This document shows positions 35,705 through 49,017 of a stretch of DNA of 64,000 bases, piece after piece. The notes beneath the pieces were generated by a model that was not told where the DNA came from, did not search any database, and was given only the letters and a program-made list of their open reading frames with translations. The stretch comes from Cunninghamia lanceolata. Taxonomy: Eukaryota > Streptophyta > Pinopsida > Cupressales > Cupressaceae. Numbering within the stretch: position 1 is the first letter of the stretch; each line of letters starts with the position of its first letter. The position numbers were made by a program, and so were the translations under genes. Location of the stretch: NCBI GenBank assembly GCA_027924645.1, contig BSBN01000187.1, positions 17,998,001 to 18,062,000 on the forward strand. Reading direction: 5' to 3'.

Positions 35705-37912
35705 TGTTGGAACCTTAAAATTTTGGTAGAATGTCCTAGATGTGTCAAACTTAAGATTGCATGTGTTTCATGGCAAGTGGGTGTAATCATTGGAATCAAC
35801 GTCAAAATTCAGCTAGGGTTGCCTTTTGAACAACTTGAAAATTCTAGGTATTTTGAGAGTTATGCCAATTTTTGTGAAAAGTCAACGCATGGTGGATTTG
35901 GTCAAACTGTATCTCATATACATTGTCTTTTGTATGTATTTTGGATGCAGTATGCTTTTGGTTTGTCAGGTTATGTTATGCATTTGGTTTAAGTCCCGTG
36001 TGGGGTTCGTATCTCAAGTATTCCAAAATACATACTAATACAAATCTGGACCTGATAGCTATTAATGTTGGGTTTTATAATGTTTGAAATGTGCATTTGT
36101 ATTTGTATGTCATAATGTATGTATTACATATGCAAATTCAAATATACATTGGCAGATGTCAACGAGAATTCAAAAGTAGCATATAAGGTCTTGGTCACCT
36201 CATGTGCATAGTTAATACATTGCGAGTATTAAACATTCTTATACATATGCATAGGTGGACCTAAAAAGAAAATCTATTTGAGTTCTGAAAACGGGAGTGA
36301 AGGGTTATCTTTGTATGTATAAATGTTTGTATCTAAAATGCAGATACAAGTCTGGACCTAATTAGAGAGTTAAATTTTGAGAACTTTATGTGAAGTCTGT
36401 AGTTGTATATTATGATGCATGTAATCAATATGCAAAAAAGAGAAGGTGTAATGGTGGACGTAAACTAATGATTAAAATGGCTAAATAAAGAGATATACCT
36501 AACGAAAAGTGAAAAGTTAACATCGTGGCTACATGTTTAAAAGTGCATGTATACGATATGCAAAAAGGTAATACAGATGGAAATGTTTACAAAGGCGGAT
36601 CCGAAGGTAATTTCAATTTGGTTCATAAATCCGATGGAGTCCGCATGTGTATGTTGTTGTGATTGCATAAGATATACAAAAGACATATACAATGAAATAT
36701 GTAAAACAAAAGATAATAAATTAGAAGTGTGTAAAGGTATGTCGTGCATGGTTTTGAGATACAAAAGATAAACTTAACATCGAAAAGGAACTAAGTCAAA
36801 ATATCTGAAGTGAAGTCATCACTTTTATTTTATGCATTAGTGAAAAGTGCATGCATATATATATATATGAAAAAGTTTAAAAGATCAGCACACATCAAGC
36901 AACAAAACAAAGGAGAAATCAAAGTGCATATTCTGTCATAGAATTTAATGCATATCTACTACAGGGGATACCAAATTCCAAAAGGAATAAAAGAAGCATT
37001 TTCAATACGTTAACTTCACAATTGCATTCGAAATTCAATTGCATAGAGCATCCCACAAGCAAGAACCAGAGCAAGATGAAGGGGTTAGGTAGAGTGGAAA
37101 TGAAATTTTGTTGATATTTTGATATTTTGTGATGTAAAAATTGAAAAGGATGTATTACTTTAGCAATAAGGATAGGCAAAGCATATTCGACAGATATTGC
37201 AACATTGGAGAGGAGGACCTTGCTAGGCCAGTGGTCATAGGTTCTCTACAATGATTAACCGATTCAAATCTTGGTCAAATGCTTATGCCCATATTATCTA
37301 TTTCTTAATTATGTTTTAGTTATGTCAAAAGGTGTAATTCATGAACAGTCATGTTGTTTTGACCTGAAGCTTGTTTTCTTCCCATATATATGAGGGAAAC
37401 CAAGGCTTATGTTTATCATCATCATTCACAGAACAATTATTATACACTATAATATTAGTTTGAGTCATATTTTTAGAAGCAAAATACAGAACTTTTATGA
37501 TATTTTAATAATATAATGGGCAAGATGGTTTAAATCTGTGGATATATCTGTGGTGTTCTACTATTCTATTGACATTCAATCTTATGAGTTGTTTGACTAT
37601 CTTCACATTGATTTTTTCCAGTTATTTAAATCAATTAAATTTATCAAGGCACATTTGCCGTCTCTGTGTGGTATGCTTGGTTGGTTTCTACATGAAGTGG
37701 ATTTAAGTCCATCTAAGTGATTCACATTTATTGGTCTCTGCTTTGAGTTAAAATCCTCTAAATAAATCATCTTATGTGGTTTCCTTCACAGTAGAATTAA
37801 ATTCCTTCCAAACAACTACAGTAACTTGGAGAAATATCAATTGGATTTTAAAGAAAAGTCTAATAACCAAAGTGTGAACATTCAAAAAGTGCCAAGTAGT
37901 TAGAGTTAAGCC
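35705..37912 (+). repeat. Left LTR of G, first part
   Basis: Starts TGTTGGAACCTTAAAATTTTGG and matches 52655 onward. It is interrupted at 37912 by element T and continues at 45441. Confidence 0.95.
37908..37912. repeat. Target-site duplication AAGCC, left of T
   Basis: AAGCC precedes TGTTGGTTTT and matches 45436-45440. The intact site is in the right LTR of G. Confidence 0.93.
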
Positions 37913-40492
37913 TGTTGGTTTTTGTTCTAAATCAGCATTAGGGTTTGCCACTTCTAATGCACAGGCAGATTCAGCCAACTGAATACAGGAGGTTGTGTGA
38001 GCTCCTCCCCTTCACTTTTGGTTCTGCCGCACCAAGGGGGTGTCCCTATTTGATAAAAGTATAACCTTGACTAGCTCAATGACAGAAGGATTTAACTTGA
38101 CAGCAACATGCAGAATACTCTCATGTATGGACCAAGATTTGTGTAACAAATCACAAGGTTGGCAACATTCTTGGACATGATGTCTGGTTGGGTATGAGAG
38201 CATGCAGGGATCCTAATCCTACTCCTACAACTAACAGGTGGAAGGATGAAATGGTTTGATTTGATGTTTGGAGTGATGGGACTTTCCTAGACCCATTGAA
38301 CAGACAAATTCCCAAACCAGTGCCTTATCTAGGCAGCAGAGTCATATCTAAGACTGTAAATGTCTCCCTGTGACAACATAAATTCATATCCAGAGGACCT
38401 GAGAATAATGCTACTACCTAACAGCAACATGTCCAAGAAAGAGTATCATTAATGATCATGCTTAACAGATCCTATGATGCAATCTATTTCCCTTTGTATC
38501 TGATCAAAAGCCTATTTAACCACTCCTTGAGCAGAGGCAATAAATCAGACACACAATATGCATACACTGAAAAACTTGGAAGTCTTTGACAACCTTGTTT
38601 GAAAGGAAAACAAATGACATATAGGAGACAATCAGAAACAATACACACACAGGTGTTTTTCATTTAAAATCAATCTGCATAGAAGGTCATCACAGAGAAA
38701 ATCATCATTTACAATCCAAGATAGATTAGTACACCAGACTAAGGACTGAGTCTGTAGCAAAAAATGCCTTTCAAAATGTGAACACCTTATGTTCAGAGTC
38801 AGAGCCGAAAGCCCAAAAAACCTCCAACCTCTCAAAAGTAACACAACCAAAACCATTTATACAGAACCGTGTAGATTCAGCAATTAATTACATGGCCAGA
38901 AGTCAAAAATCTGCCAGATACATCCATCAGAGGGAATGGTGCTCAGAAGCCATCAATGCAGCAGACAAGGGAGGCCTCGAGCCTTACACCGCCATCTGGG
39001 AGTCTTCATTCACAATTGGGCAGTTTAATCGCTTGTACCATCACCCATACTCCTGCTACAGTCGCCATTGATGGCCCAACAACCCACAACCATCGAGAAA
39101 ACTATCGCTGCGTTCAAATGGAAGTTTCCCGCCAAAATGCCCTCTTCGCAGGCTCAAACTACATAGGGGAATAATCCCACATGCACAGTGCCGAGACCAC
39201 ACTAGCACTTTATAAACATAGTTGCATGCATAATAGGTGTCGAGCGTTTTGCTGCGCTCGACACACGACCCTTCCCCAAAAGCCCATTGGCCAAATCTAC
39301 ACCATCGGCTTGCCCCAAAAACCTCTCGCCGATCTCAATCGTCTCACCGACGACACCTCCGCAAGCCTCTGTTGGCCAGACATAGTCTATCGGCCAGCCC
39401 AAAAGCTTCCTTGGCCGATAGACCAACTCTCCCCGATGGCCACCAAAAAACCCTCGTCGGCGAAACCTCCACTGTTGGCCCAACATCTGCCCATTCACCT
39501 GACAGTCTATGTCATGCCGATGACCGTTCCAAATCCCTTGTCGCCAAGACATAGACCATCGGCACACCAATGAAAGCTCCCACCGACCTCAAAAGTCTTG
39601 CTGATGCCTACCTTCGCATTCCCCATCGGCTAGAGAAACGCCATCGGGCCAACACATTCCATCCCTGCCGACACAGCCAGTCACACCGACCACCAACGAG
39701 CCACACTCTGCTCCACTATCGGCCAAACACTCATCATCGGAGCAACTGAAAAAACACTGGCCGACACACTTAGTCACACCGATGAACACCTCCCTAAAGC
39801 CTCCAACTTCCACATCGGCCAGAGAAGACCCATCGGCGGACCCTCCAACTGCTAGCCCAATATGCAATCTTACTCCGATGGCATTCCCCATCGGGCAAAC
39901 TCCTTACATCGGCGGCCCAAAAATTTGCTTTGCCGATAGCCAAACACATGCCGATGGACATCCATCGGCCAGGCCAAAACAATCGGAGCACTCAAGAAAT
40001 CTTTCGCCGATGAAGCCAATCACTCCGATAAGACCAAAAACATAAAGCCTTGAACCGTTGAACCCTGAACCAAAAGGGTTCAACATGAGGGTTCAACGCG
40101 ATGGTTCAAACATCAAAAATAATACTCCATAGGCAACAAAGCTTCGAACCATTGAACCTTGAACCAAAACAAAAAGGTTCAAGCGGGAGGTTCAACGATG
40201 TAATATTTGTGCAAGGCAAATGCATAATGCGACCCGTTAGAAGAAAAGTGAACCCTGAACCGCTGAACCACTGAACTTAGAGAAAAAAGGGTTCAAGTTC
40301 AAACTGAAATGTCGAAGACACAAAAACGAACCCATGCCGATGGAGAAAAGACGAAGACCCCTCCTCAAGAAATGAGATGCAGATGCTGAAAAGTACTGAA
40401 GGGGTGCCAAAACTTAGAACCTTTTAGATATTTTGGGATGGTGCCTGCATGAAAATTGCTAAATTAACTGACAGTGAATTCAGGCACCAACA
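37913..40492 (-). repeat. Left LTR of T (3' LTR on coding strand)
   Basis: 2580 bp, TGTTGGTTTTTGTTC...GGCACCAACA. From about 39240 to 40040 it is unusually CG-rich and packed with GCCGAT/ATCGGC words. From 40050 to 40300 it repeats GAACC(A/C)TTGAACC-type phrases. Open frames on both strands in this part reflect composition. Confidence 0.95.
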
Positions 40493-40629
40493 GTGGCTCT
40501 GATTGGGGATGTGCAGGTGTAAGACTGCAGCGAGAACCCCAGATCTCTGGGATGCAGACTAGTGCCTTATCCATTGGGCATAGAGTCATAAAGTTACCAT
40601 GATCTGCATCACCAATCAAACTTGATGGC

Positions 40630-42554
40630 CTAAGGCCACCAAGAAAAGGAAAACCAATATTTCCCCTTGTCAAACACCTTGTTCTCATCTGCATACACTG
40701 GGTCAAGCCTAAGAGTACTGCTATGATCTGACCATAAGCTACCTTGGTCATTTGCATGTTCAACCTTCTGATTTAGTTTGTCACTGTCACCCTTATGCAA
40801 ACAACCCTCAGCATTAGGCAACAAATGGATACAGAATGTATCAAGCAATGCATACTCAAATGGCATAGAACACAGGTTATCATCACTATGCATTGCAAAA
40901 TGATTTCCTAGCTGGACTAAAAATTGAAAGCACTCGAAGTCCACCACACAACTAGGAAAAACAGAGCTCTCTTTATACGCTGGCCTCTCAAAAGAAAAGC
41001 TTTCAAATTCACAATTGTGCACATCATGCACACAACCAATAGCAGCACCAAACTGGAAAAGATCAGGCTCTGACATCTCTTTACAATCTGGCATATCTTT
41101 ACAATCACTTACCTGATGTATGTTGTTTCCTCTTTCATCAGGATGAGAAACAGAATCCAAGTCAAAAACAATGTCTAGATCCTCACCATACTCAGACAGA
41201 TCCTCATCATCACATGTGTCATAAATGGGTGATCCAGGTGCATCAGTTTCATCATAGTATGCCATTGGTTCATGGGCAGTAGAGCACGCATTTTCATCAC
41301 CAATGGATTCACTTTGTGGAGGAGTATCAGCCTATGTGTCATAAGAAAAACAGCCATCGAATGAAAAACAATCATGCTCTGCACTAGCACTTATTTCAAT
41401 TTTTGACTGCTCTTCATGATCTCCATGTGTTTGAAAGGTAGGCAATGGGTCACACATGGGACTGTTTTTCTGTTTGCTTATACCTTCTCTGTCTTGAGTA
41501 CAATACTCACAATTGTCTCCACAGGTCCATTCCAAAAGTTGCTCATTACTGTCCACAACCTCGTTGTGGTTTTCATGGCCAGCTGCCTCATCATTGCAAT
41601 GGGAGTCTTCATTAGTTCCTTCATTGGCATCCTCAACTGGTGAACAATCCAGTTGAGCTGTATTGTTAGCATTATGTTTAGATACAACAGTCTCAACTTC
41701 TATGCTTTCATTTTCATTTTTATCTGTACATGATGCTTTAATTATTTGGTCATTTGCAGCTTCACAACTATTTTTCACACCAAAGCCTGTGGACAGGGGT
41801 TTCAACAAGTGCTCATTTCTAATTTTTTCTATATTTTCTACGAACTTGTATGCCATCTGCAGACTTGTCACCTTGAAATCCCTCAGTAATGCACTAGAGC
41901 CCTCCTCAAAAGCCTCAAAGAATATGCCAACACAGGCTGAAATATTAGGTCTGAAGACTTCTAGGATCTGTGAAAGGGCTACTGCAAACCTATGACTGAA
42001 ACAACACATGGCTCTTCATCTTGTTTTCTGATTTTCATCAATTCTGCAACAAGATCAGCTGGTTCTTTTGCAAATTCTTCTTTGAAACAGTTAGCAAGCT
42101 CATCCAAACAGGCAAAGGATCTTTTTGAAAAGCTCAAATACCAGTCTTTTGCTTTTGCATCAAAGGACCTAACAAAAAACCTCATCCACATATCCTCATC
42201 TCTAAATGAATGCTTTCCCATGAACTCATGAAAATTTTGGATATGTGCATTCCCATCACATACATTGTGACCACTAAATATGGGCATCTGACAGTATATC
42301 CTAGCAGGCATAGTTTCTACTTTATAGTCAACCCATGACAAATCTAATTGGTCATACAAAGGATCAAAAGGGGTGGCAGGAGGTTTAGCTTTCTGACTGG
42401 CAGACACAACAGGGTTATTGTTTTTTAACTGGGCCTACTCAGCCTCTAAGAATATCAACCTATTTCTTATCTCTTCTATTCTTTTATCCAACATTTCACC
42501 GCTGAGTATGGGATAATTCATACTTGGATTCATAAAAATTTTACTCTTAGACAT
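40630..42554 (-). pseudogene. T Gag with long acidic Cys-rich C-terminal extension
   Basis: ATG at 42554 (MSKSKIFMNPSMNYPIL) opens the frame; a TAG near 42435 (FLEAE-stop-AQL) interrupts it. The Gag core at 42407-41990 has MPIFSGHNVCDGNAHIQNFH, AKDWYLSFSKRSFACLDELA and FKEEFAKEP. A one-base shift near 42000 moves reading to the next frame (FSHRFAVALSQILEVFRPNI), which is the second half of Gag. This runs on, with one TAG at 41332, to 40630. The last ~330 residues are rich in Asp, Glu, His and Cys (CNDEAAGHENHNEVVD, DTCDDEDLSEYGEDLDIVFD) and contain no zinc knuckle or enzyme motif that I recognise. Confidence 0.8.
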
Positions 42555-42831
42555 CCTTTGTCTGCTTAAGACCTAAGGCTTCCCCTGGCATCTAACTTAT
42601 GCAGTAAAACAACAAATATAAAGGGGAAGGAACAAGGTACCTTTTCTCATACAGATGCTGAAGTTTGAACAGCATATTTTTGTCACAACACACATCAAAT
42701 TTTCATGTGCATTTAGATCTTTTACAGAGTCGCCACCTCTCTAGAGAGGACAAAATTTACAGCAGCTGAAAGCTCAACACATATTTTTCTGAGTTCATAC
42801 CACCAGCAGAGCATCATTATTCACATGAAAG

Positions 42832-42851
42832 ACTCCCCAGCAGAGTTGCCA
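42832..42851 (-). promoter_or_regulatory. Primer-binding site of T
   Basis: The minus strand reads TGGCAACTCTGCTGGGGAGT three bases from the LTR. It is close to the site of G, which fits use of the same tRNA primer. Confidence 0.75.
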
Positions 42852-42854
42852 TTT

Positions 42855-45435
42855 TGTTGGTTTTTGTTCTGAATCAGCATTAGGGTTTGCCACTTCTAAT
42901 GCACAGGCAGATTCAGCCAACTGAATATAGGAGGTTGCGTGAGCTCCTCCCCTTCACTTCTGGTTCTGCCGCACCAAGGGGGGTGTCCCTATTTGATAAA
43001 AGTATAACCTTGACTAGCTCAATGACAGAAGGATTTAACTTGACAGCAACAGGCAGAATACTCTCATGTATGGACCAAGATTTGTGTAACAAATCACAAG
43101 GTTGGCAACATTCTTGGACATGATGTCTGGTTGGGTATGAGAGCATGCAGGGATCCTAATCCTAATCCTACAACTAACAGGTGGAAGGATGAAATGGTTT
43201 GATTTGATGTTTGGAGTGATGGGACTTTCCTAGACCCATTGAACAGACAAATTCCCAAACCAGTGCCTTATCTGGGTAGCAGAGTCATATCTAAGACTGT
43301 AAATGTCTCCCCATGACAACATAAATTCATATCCAGAGGACCTGAGAATAATGCTACTGCCTAACAGCAACATGTCCAAGAAAGAGTATCATTAATGATC
43401 ATGCTTAATAGATCCTATGATGCAATCTATTTCCCTTTGTATCTGATCAAAAGCCTATTTAACCACTCCTTGAGCAGAGGCAATAAATCAGACACACAGT
43501 ATGCATACACTGAAAAACTTGGAAGTCCTTGACAACCTTGTTTGAAAGGAAAACAAATGACATACAGGAGACAATCAGAAACAATACACACACAGGTGTT
43601 TTTCATTTAAAATCAATCTGCATAGAAGGTCATCACAGAGAAAATCATCATTTACAATCCAAGATAGATTAGTACACCAGACTAAGGACCGAGTCTGTAG
43701 CAAAAAATGCCTTTCAAAATGTGAACACCTTATGTTCAGAGTCAGAGCCGAAAGCCCAAAAAACCTCCAACCTCTCAAAAGTAACATAGCCAAAACCATT
43801 TATACAGAACCGTGTACATTCAGCAATTAATTACATGGCCAGAAGTCAAAAATCTGCCAGATACATCCATCAGAGGGAATGGTGCTCAGAAGCCATCAAT
43901 GCAGCAGACAAGGGAGGCCTCGAGCCTTGTGCCGCCATCTAGGAGTCTTCATTCACAATCAGGCAGTTTAATCGCTTGTACCATCACCCATACTCCTACT
44001 ACAGTTGCCATTGATGGCCCAACAACCCGCAACCATCGAGAAAACTATCGCTGCATTTAAATGGAAGTTTCCCGCCAAAACGCCCTCTTCGCAGGCTCAA
44101 ACTACACAGGGGAATAATCCCACATGCACGGTGCCGAGACCACACTAGCACTTTATAAACATAGCTGCATGCATAATAGGTGTCGAGCGTTTTGCCGTGC
44201 TCGACACATGACCTTTTGCCAAAAGCCCATCAGCCAAATCTACACCATCGGCTTGCCCCAAAAACCTCTCGCCGATCTCAATCGTCTCACCGACGACACC
44301 TCTGCAAGCCTCTGTCGGCCAGACATAGTCTATCGGCCAGCCCAAAAGCTTCCTTGGTCGATAGACCAACTCTCCCCAATGGCCACCAAAACACCCTCGT
44401 CAGCGAAACCTCCACTGTCGGCCCAACATCTGCCGGTTCACCCGACAGTCTATGTCATGCCAATGACCATTCCAAATCCCTTGTCGCCAAGACATAGACC
44501 ATCGGCACACCAATGAAAGCTCCCACCGACCTCAAAAGTCCTGCCGATGCCTACCTTCGCATTCCCCATCAGCTAGAGAAACGCCATCGGGCCAACACAT
44601 TCCATCCCTGCCGACACAGCTAGTCACACCGACCACCAATGAGCCACACTCTGCTCCACTATCGGCCAAACACTCATCATTGGAGCAATTGAAAAAACAC
44701 TAGCCGACACCCTTAGTCACACCGACGAACACCTCCCTAAAGCCTCCAACTTCCACATCGGCCAGAGAAGACCCATCGGCGGACCCTCCAACTGCTAGCC
44801 CGATATGCAATCTTACTCCGATGGCATTCCCCATCGGGCAAACTCCTTACATCAGCTGCCCAAAAATTTGCTTCGCCGATAGCGAAACACACGCCGATGG
44901 ACATCCATTGGCCAGACCAAAACAATCGGAGCACTCAAGAAATCTTTCGCCAATGAAGCCAATCACTCCGATAAGACCAAAAACATAAAGCCTTGAACCG
45001 TTGAACCCTGAACCAAAAGGGTTCAACATGAGGGTTCAATGCGATGGTTCAAACATCAAAAATAATACTCCATAGGCAACAAAGCTTCGAACCATTGAAC
45101 CTTGAACCAAAACAAAAATGTTCAAGCGGGAGGTTCAATGATGCAATATTTGCGCAAGGCAAATGCATAATGCGACCCGTTAGAAGAAAATTGAACCCTG
45201 AACCGCTGAACCACTGAACTTAGAGAAAAAAGGGTTCAAGTTCAAACCGAAATGTCGAAGACACAAAAATGAACCCATGCCGATGGAGAAAAGATGAAGA
45301 CCCCTCCTTAAGAAATGAGATGCAGATGCTGAAAAGTACTGAAGGGGTGCCAAAACTTAGAACCTTTTGGATATTTTGGGATGGTGCCTGCATGAAAATT
45401 GCTAAATTAACTGACAGTGAATTTAGGCACCAACA
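42855..45435 (-). repeat. Right LTR of T (5' LTR on coding strand)
   Basis: 2581 bp, aligned end to end with the left LTR. Visible differences are mostly C/T and G/A, several at CG sites. Confidence 0.95.
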
Positions 45436-45440
45436 AAGCC
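45436..45440. repeat. Target-site duplication AAGCC, right of T
   Basis: Follows the terminal CCAACA of T and leads into AAATAAGATAAAT of the G LTR. Confidence 0.93.
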
Positions 45441-45792
45441 AAATAAGATAAATATGTAAATCATACAAATCTTGACCCCATTAACCAAATATAATTAGGC
45501 ACTTGTCATTACAAAATAACATTTCAAAACCTTATTCACATTTTCAAACTTCAAATATTAGCATTAGGAATAAATTTCAGCCTTATATCCATCTCACACT
45601 TGCATGGCACTATGAGTAGATCACTAAGGTCATACAAATCTGCATTAACTATTGAGGTACACCTGCCTAGGTCTGGCAGAACCTAAAGAGAAGGGGGCTT
45701 TCAATCATATCAGCCTTGTTTCATTAACCAAAAGTGTTAAGAGAGCTTGACAACCTCTTAGGGTTTAAAACCTATGTTTTTGAGACCTAACA
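45441..45792 (+). repeat. Left LTR of G, second part
   Basis: Continues the left LTR after T, ending GAGACCTAACA at 45792. It matches 54880-55229. Together the two parts make about 2.56 kb. Confidence 0.95.
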
Positions 45793-45796
45793 GAAT

Positions 45797-45813
45797 TGGC
45801 GACTCCACTGGGA
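45797..45813 (+). promoter_or_regulatory. Primer-binding site of G
   Basis: TGGCGACTCCACTGGGA begins four bases after the left LTR. It is nearly the same as the site of T (TGGCAACTCTGCTGGGGA). I do not name the tRNA. Confidence 0.75.
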
Positions 45814-45959
45814 AACAACATAAGGAAACTTGGTACAAGACCATTTTCAATAGAGTCAAGAAATTATAACTCTGCTGGTGGAAAAGACTCAGAAGATAAC
45901 ATCATACCCCTTTAAAGAGAGGTGACGATTCTAACAATTTAATCTTGGTTTCTTGCAAC

Positions 45960-47730
45960 ATGGATGGTAGGAGATCCAAAACTAATGATAAAAAGTTGAA
46001 TGATAAACAGTCATCCCCACCTTTGAAGGCCCCTACTAAGAAAGATGGGACATCAAATCAATTTGAATGCACTAATAACTAGAACACTCATGAAAATGAA
46101 TCAGAACAACCCTTGCTAAAACATAACAGTTTTACTCCACTGCATGAATCAAAATTTCATGAAGGTTTCCAATTAAAAACCAATACTACCCAGTCTGAAC
46201 AAAATAGATTTGATATTCTAGACCAATATATACTTGACCCTCAAAAGCAGCTTGAATTTGAAGCACAACTTGAAAGGGAAAGGATACAAATGCAAGTAGA
46301 ATATGATTATAAGATGTCATTACAGCATGGTGGGGAAGTTCATAATGAGTTCATGAATCAAATGACATCCACAGAGACTCAAGGTAGTCCACAAGAGGAC
46401 ACAAGAAATGTTGATGAGGTACAACAAGACCTACAAAGTTTATAGAAAGAACTTAGATTACCCAAATTAAAGGAAGAAGAGGCATGGATAAAACAAGAAT
46501 TACAAAAAATAAAGTCTAGAAGTACAACAAGTAGCTCAAAGTATGTACCTCCCCAGGAGCAAAGTGGGCATGTTCTTACAAGCAATCCACAAGGATCACA
46601 ACAAAACACAAGTGGTTCAAATACTTTAAAAACACCACATAATCCACGTAATACTGGTTATATGCAACAAAATATTCCACCACAAAATCCAAGAACACAT
46701 AATGTCCATGTTACTTCCCAACATATGGCTAATACTTATCCACCTCCTAGTCAACATCATAGTTCCACCTCGCTCGCAAAATGCAAATATGAATCCACAC
46801 CATAATATACAACAACATCCGCCTCACCATTACCACCAACAATATCAACCAAACCAAAACTTGCAAGGACACCTGAATATAAATAGATACAGACAACTAG
46901 ATTTATCTAGGTACCAAATCTGCCATGATCCTATTGATAATGATTTGATAAATGCACTTCCAAAGTTTTCTGGAAATAATGTCATCTCAACAAAAGAACA
47001 TATCAAAAACTTTGAGACAATCATGGACAATTATGATGTACAATATGAAGATATCCTTATGAAATTATTCATGTTATTTCTAATTGAAGATGCTAGGGAT
47101 TGGTATAAAAACTTACCCGATGCTTCAATTAGCTCCTTGGCAGATTTCACAGATTAGTTCAAAGAACAATATGACAGTCATACTGATCCAAATTTTTCTA
47201 TACATGAACTGACAAGCATTCAAAAGAATTATAATGAGTCAGTAGTAGATTTCAACCAAAGGTTTTCAAAATTATACCACAAAATTTCACCTAAAATGAA
47301 ACCTCCTGATGGAATGGCCCTAGCTTTATACTTAAAGGCTTTTAACCCTAAAATCGGATATGAATTATGAAATAGAGCTCCTATGACTCTTGCAGAAGCT
47401 CAAAAGGCCTCTGTGAATATTGAAAACAATAGGAGGGCTACTGGAAAACTTGGAAAAAGGGAAAACATCAGAATTCCACAAAGTCCTAATAACCACCAAA
47501 CTAGGCAAGTAAATTATTATAGAAATGAAAGGCCTAGGTTACATGACATGCCTTACAACACTAATTGGAAGGATGGGAAGCCTGTGGACAACAAGCAAAA
47601 GTAAAATTATGGCCCAAAGACACCCCTAATCCCCTAAAAAGACATGGGACACATATGGTGGAAAGTAATCCATGGTGTATATCATGCAACCTTCCTCATT
47701 CACCTGAATATTGCGTAGTGGCTCAATCAT
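45960..47730 (+). pseudogene. G gag region
   Basis: ATG at 45960 opens a frame broken by stops (near 46080, 46443 and 47157). A Gln-rich linker (about 46790-46880) precedes the Gag core, with LPKFSGNNVISTKEHIKNFE, DARDWYKNLP and FKEQYDSH. The tail PMTLAEAQKASVNIENNRR is typical of gypsy Gag. A zinc-knuckle-like CISCNLPHSPEYC lies at 47676-47714, with spacing CX2CX3HX4C, one residue shorter than the usual CCHC. Confidence 0.82.
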
Positions 47731-48489
47731 TGCAAGAAAATGAAGTATCTTATGATCAGGATATGAATGATCATACTATAAACATGTTGGAAATGAGACC
47801 TCATTCAATTGATGAAGACTACTCATCCTTTGAAGAAGAAGGGTTTGAATATGATGTAAGCAACTAGAGGTATAATGTCAACATAGGTTAACAAGAAATT
47901 TTCTTTGATCAAGATGATAATGATGAAGGAGCTACTTATACATCCAATATAATCCCACAGTTCTAGCTCAAAAAACCTACAGAGGAGGAAAAAAGAGCTC
48001 TTACAATTACTGCAGTGGATCAAGTTAGGACTAATTACAATCTAAGGAATAGAATAGTAAATGCATATTAGGGAACACCAAGAGGCTTGTTCATTAAAGA
48101 ACCAAACTATAAAAAGGGTGCCATAGATAACCAAAAAAAAGGAGAAAATCAGAAGAATACACATAAGGAAACATCCAAGATTGAGCAAAATAAGATGAAG
48201 GATAGTAGTAAGTAGCAATCTGAAGAGAAAAGCTCAAACAAAGAAAAAACAAAATAGATGGCCATTACTCCTTCATTTGATATAACACAAGCATTGTCCC
48301 AAATAAAGATATTAGTACCATTAATGGAAATGATGAAGATAGATGAATACAAGGATAGTGCTCTCAAGTTGATTTCTGGTATACCAAATCAATAACAAAG
48401 TCATAGCAAAGGCAAAGAAGGGCCAGAAAACAAAATAAATAATCTTGGACAAGAGGTCATGAGGACTCTAGAAATTTATCTAGGTGATG

Positions 48490-48895
48490 CCATAACAAAG
48501 ATTCCTTCCCAAGTGGATCCATTCTAAATAACATTATTAATCAATAACAAGCTAGTAAGAAATTGTATGATTGACTTCGGGGCTGCCATAAACATCATGC
48601 CCATAGCTGTCATGAAATAATTAGGCCTATGGGTAGATACTACATATGGTAAATGCTACGCAATGGATAACAGGTCTATTCTAGTGGTTGGAATCATGAG
48701 AGATGTAGAATTGAAGTTGGCCTCATGTCCTGAAGCTACTTATATAACTGTAATAGATACTCCACCATACTATGGTATGTTGTTATCTAGACAATGGACT
48801 GCCGCATTAGGAGGAAGTGTCCAACTTGCTTTTTCATATGCTATAATACCAGTGAATGGGAAAGAAGTTAGGTTGTGTAGAGCCAAGACATGAGA
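48490..48895 (+). pseudogene. G aspartic protease region
   Basis: CMIDFGAAINIMP near 48565 corresponds to the D-S-G-A active site with Ser replaced by Phe. The stretch 48663-48893 continues with DTPPYYGMLLSRQWTAALGG, the usual second half of plant gypsy proteases. Stops occur at 48527 and 48618. Confidence 0.8.
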
Positions 48896-49017
48896 ATATA
48901 ATAGAACGCCTGAATCCAAATCAAATAAATTACTTTTGTGATGTAGATCTTGGGAATTTCAAAATTGAAAAATCATAGCCTAAACTACATAATACATAAT
49001 TAATCACTAGAGAGACA

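Larger units (their letters stand above)
37913..45435 (-). mobile_element. Non-autonomous LTR element T with Gag only (TR-GAG-like)
   Basis: 7,523 bp with two LTRs of about 2.58 kb and an internal region of only 2,362 bp. On the minus strand the internal region holds a primer-binding site and one Gag-type reading frame with a long acidic tail. No protease, RT, RNase H or integrase can be found. This matches the concept of LTR elements that keep only Gag and rely on a helper. The duplication AAGCC and the uninterrupted site in the other G LTR prove the insertion. Confidence 0.92.

Noticed and set aside
35663..35992. 109-codon plus-strand ORF
   Set aside because: It crosses the left edge of the G LTR, so its two halves have different origins.
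39240..40040. Possible CRISPR-like array from recurring GCCGAT words
   Set aside because: The words are 6-8 bp, irregularly spaced, and on both strands. There is no constant repeat or spacer length, and this is plant DNA.
39181..40086. Several overlapping 60-130 codon frames on both strands in the T LTRs
   Set aside because: They lie in a CG-rich LTR, recur in both LTR copies with changes, overlap on opposite strands and show no domain. Composition explains them.
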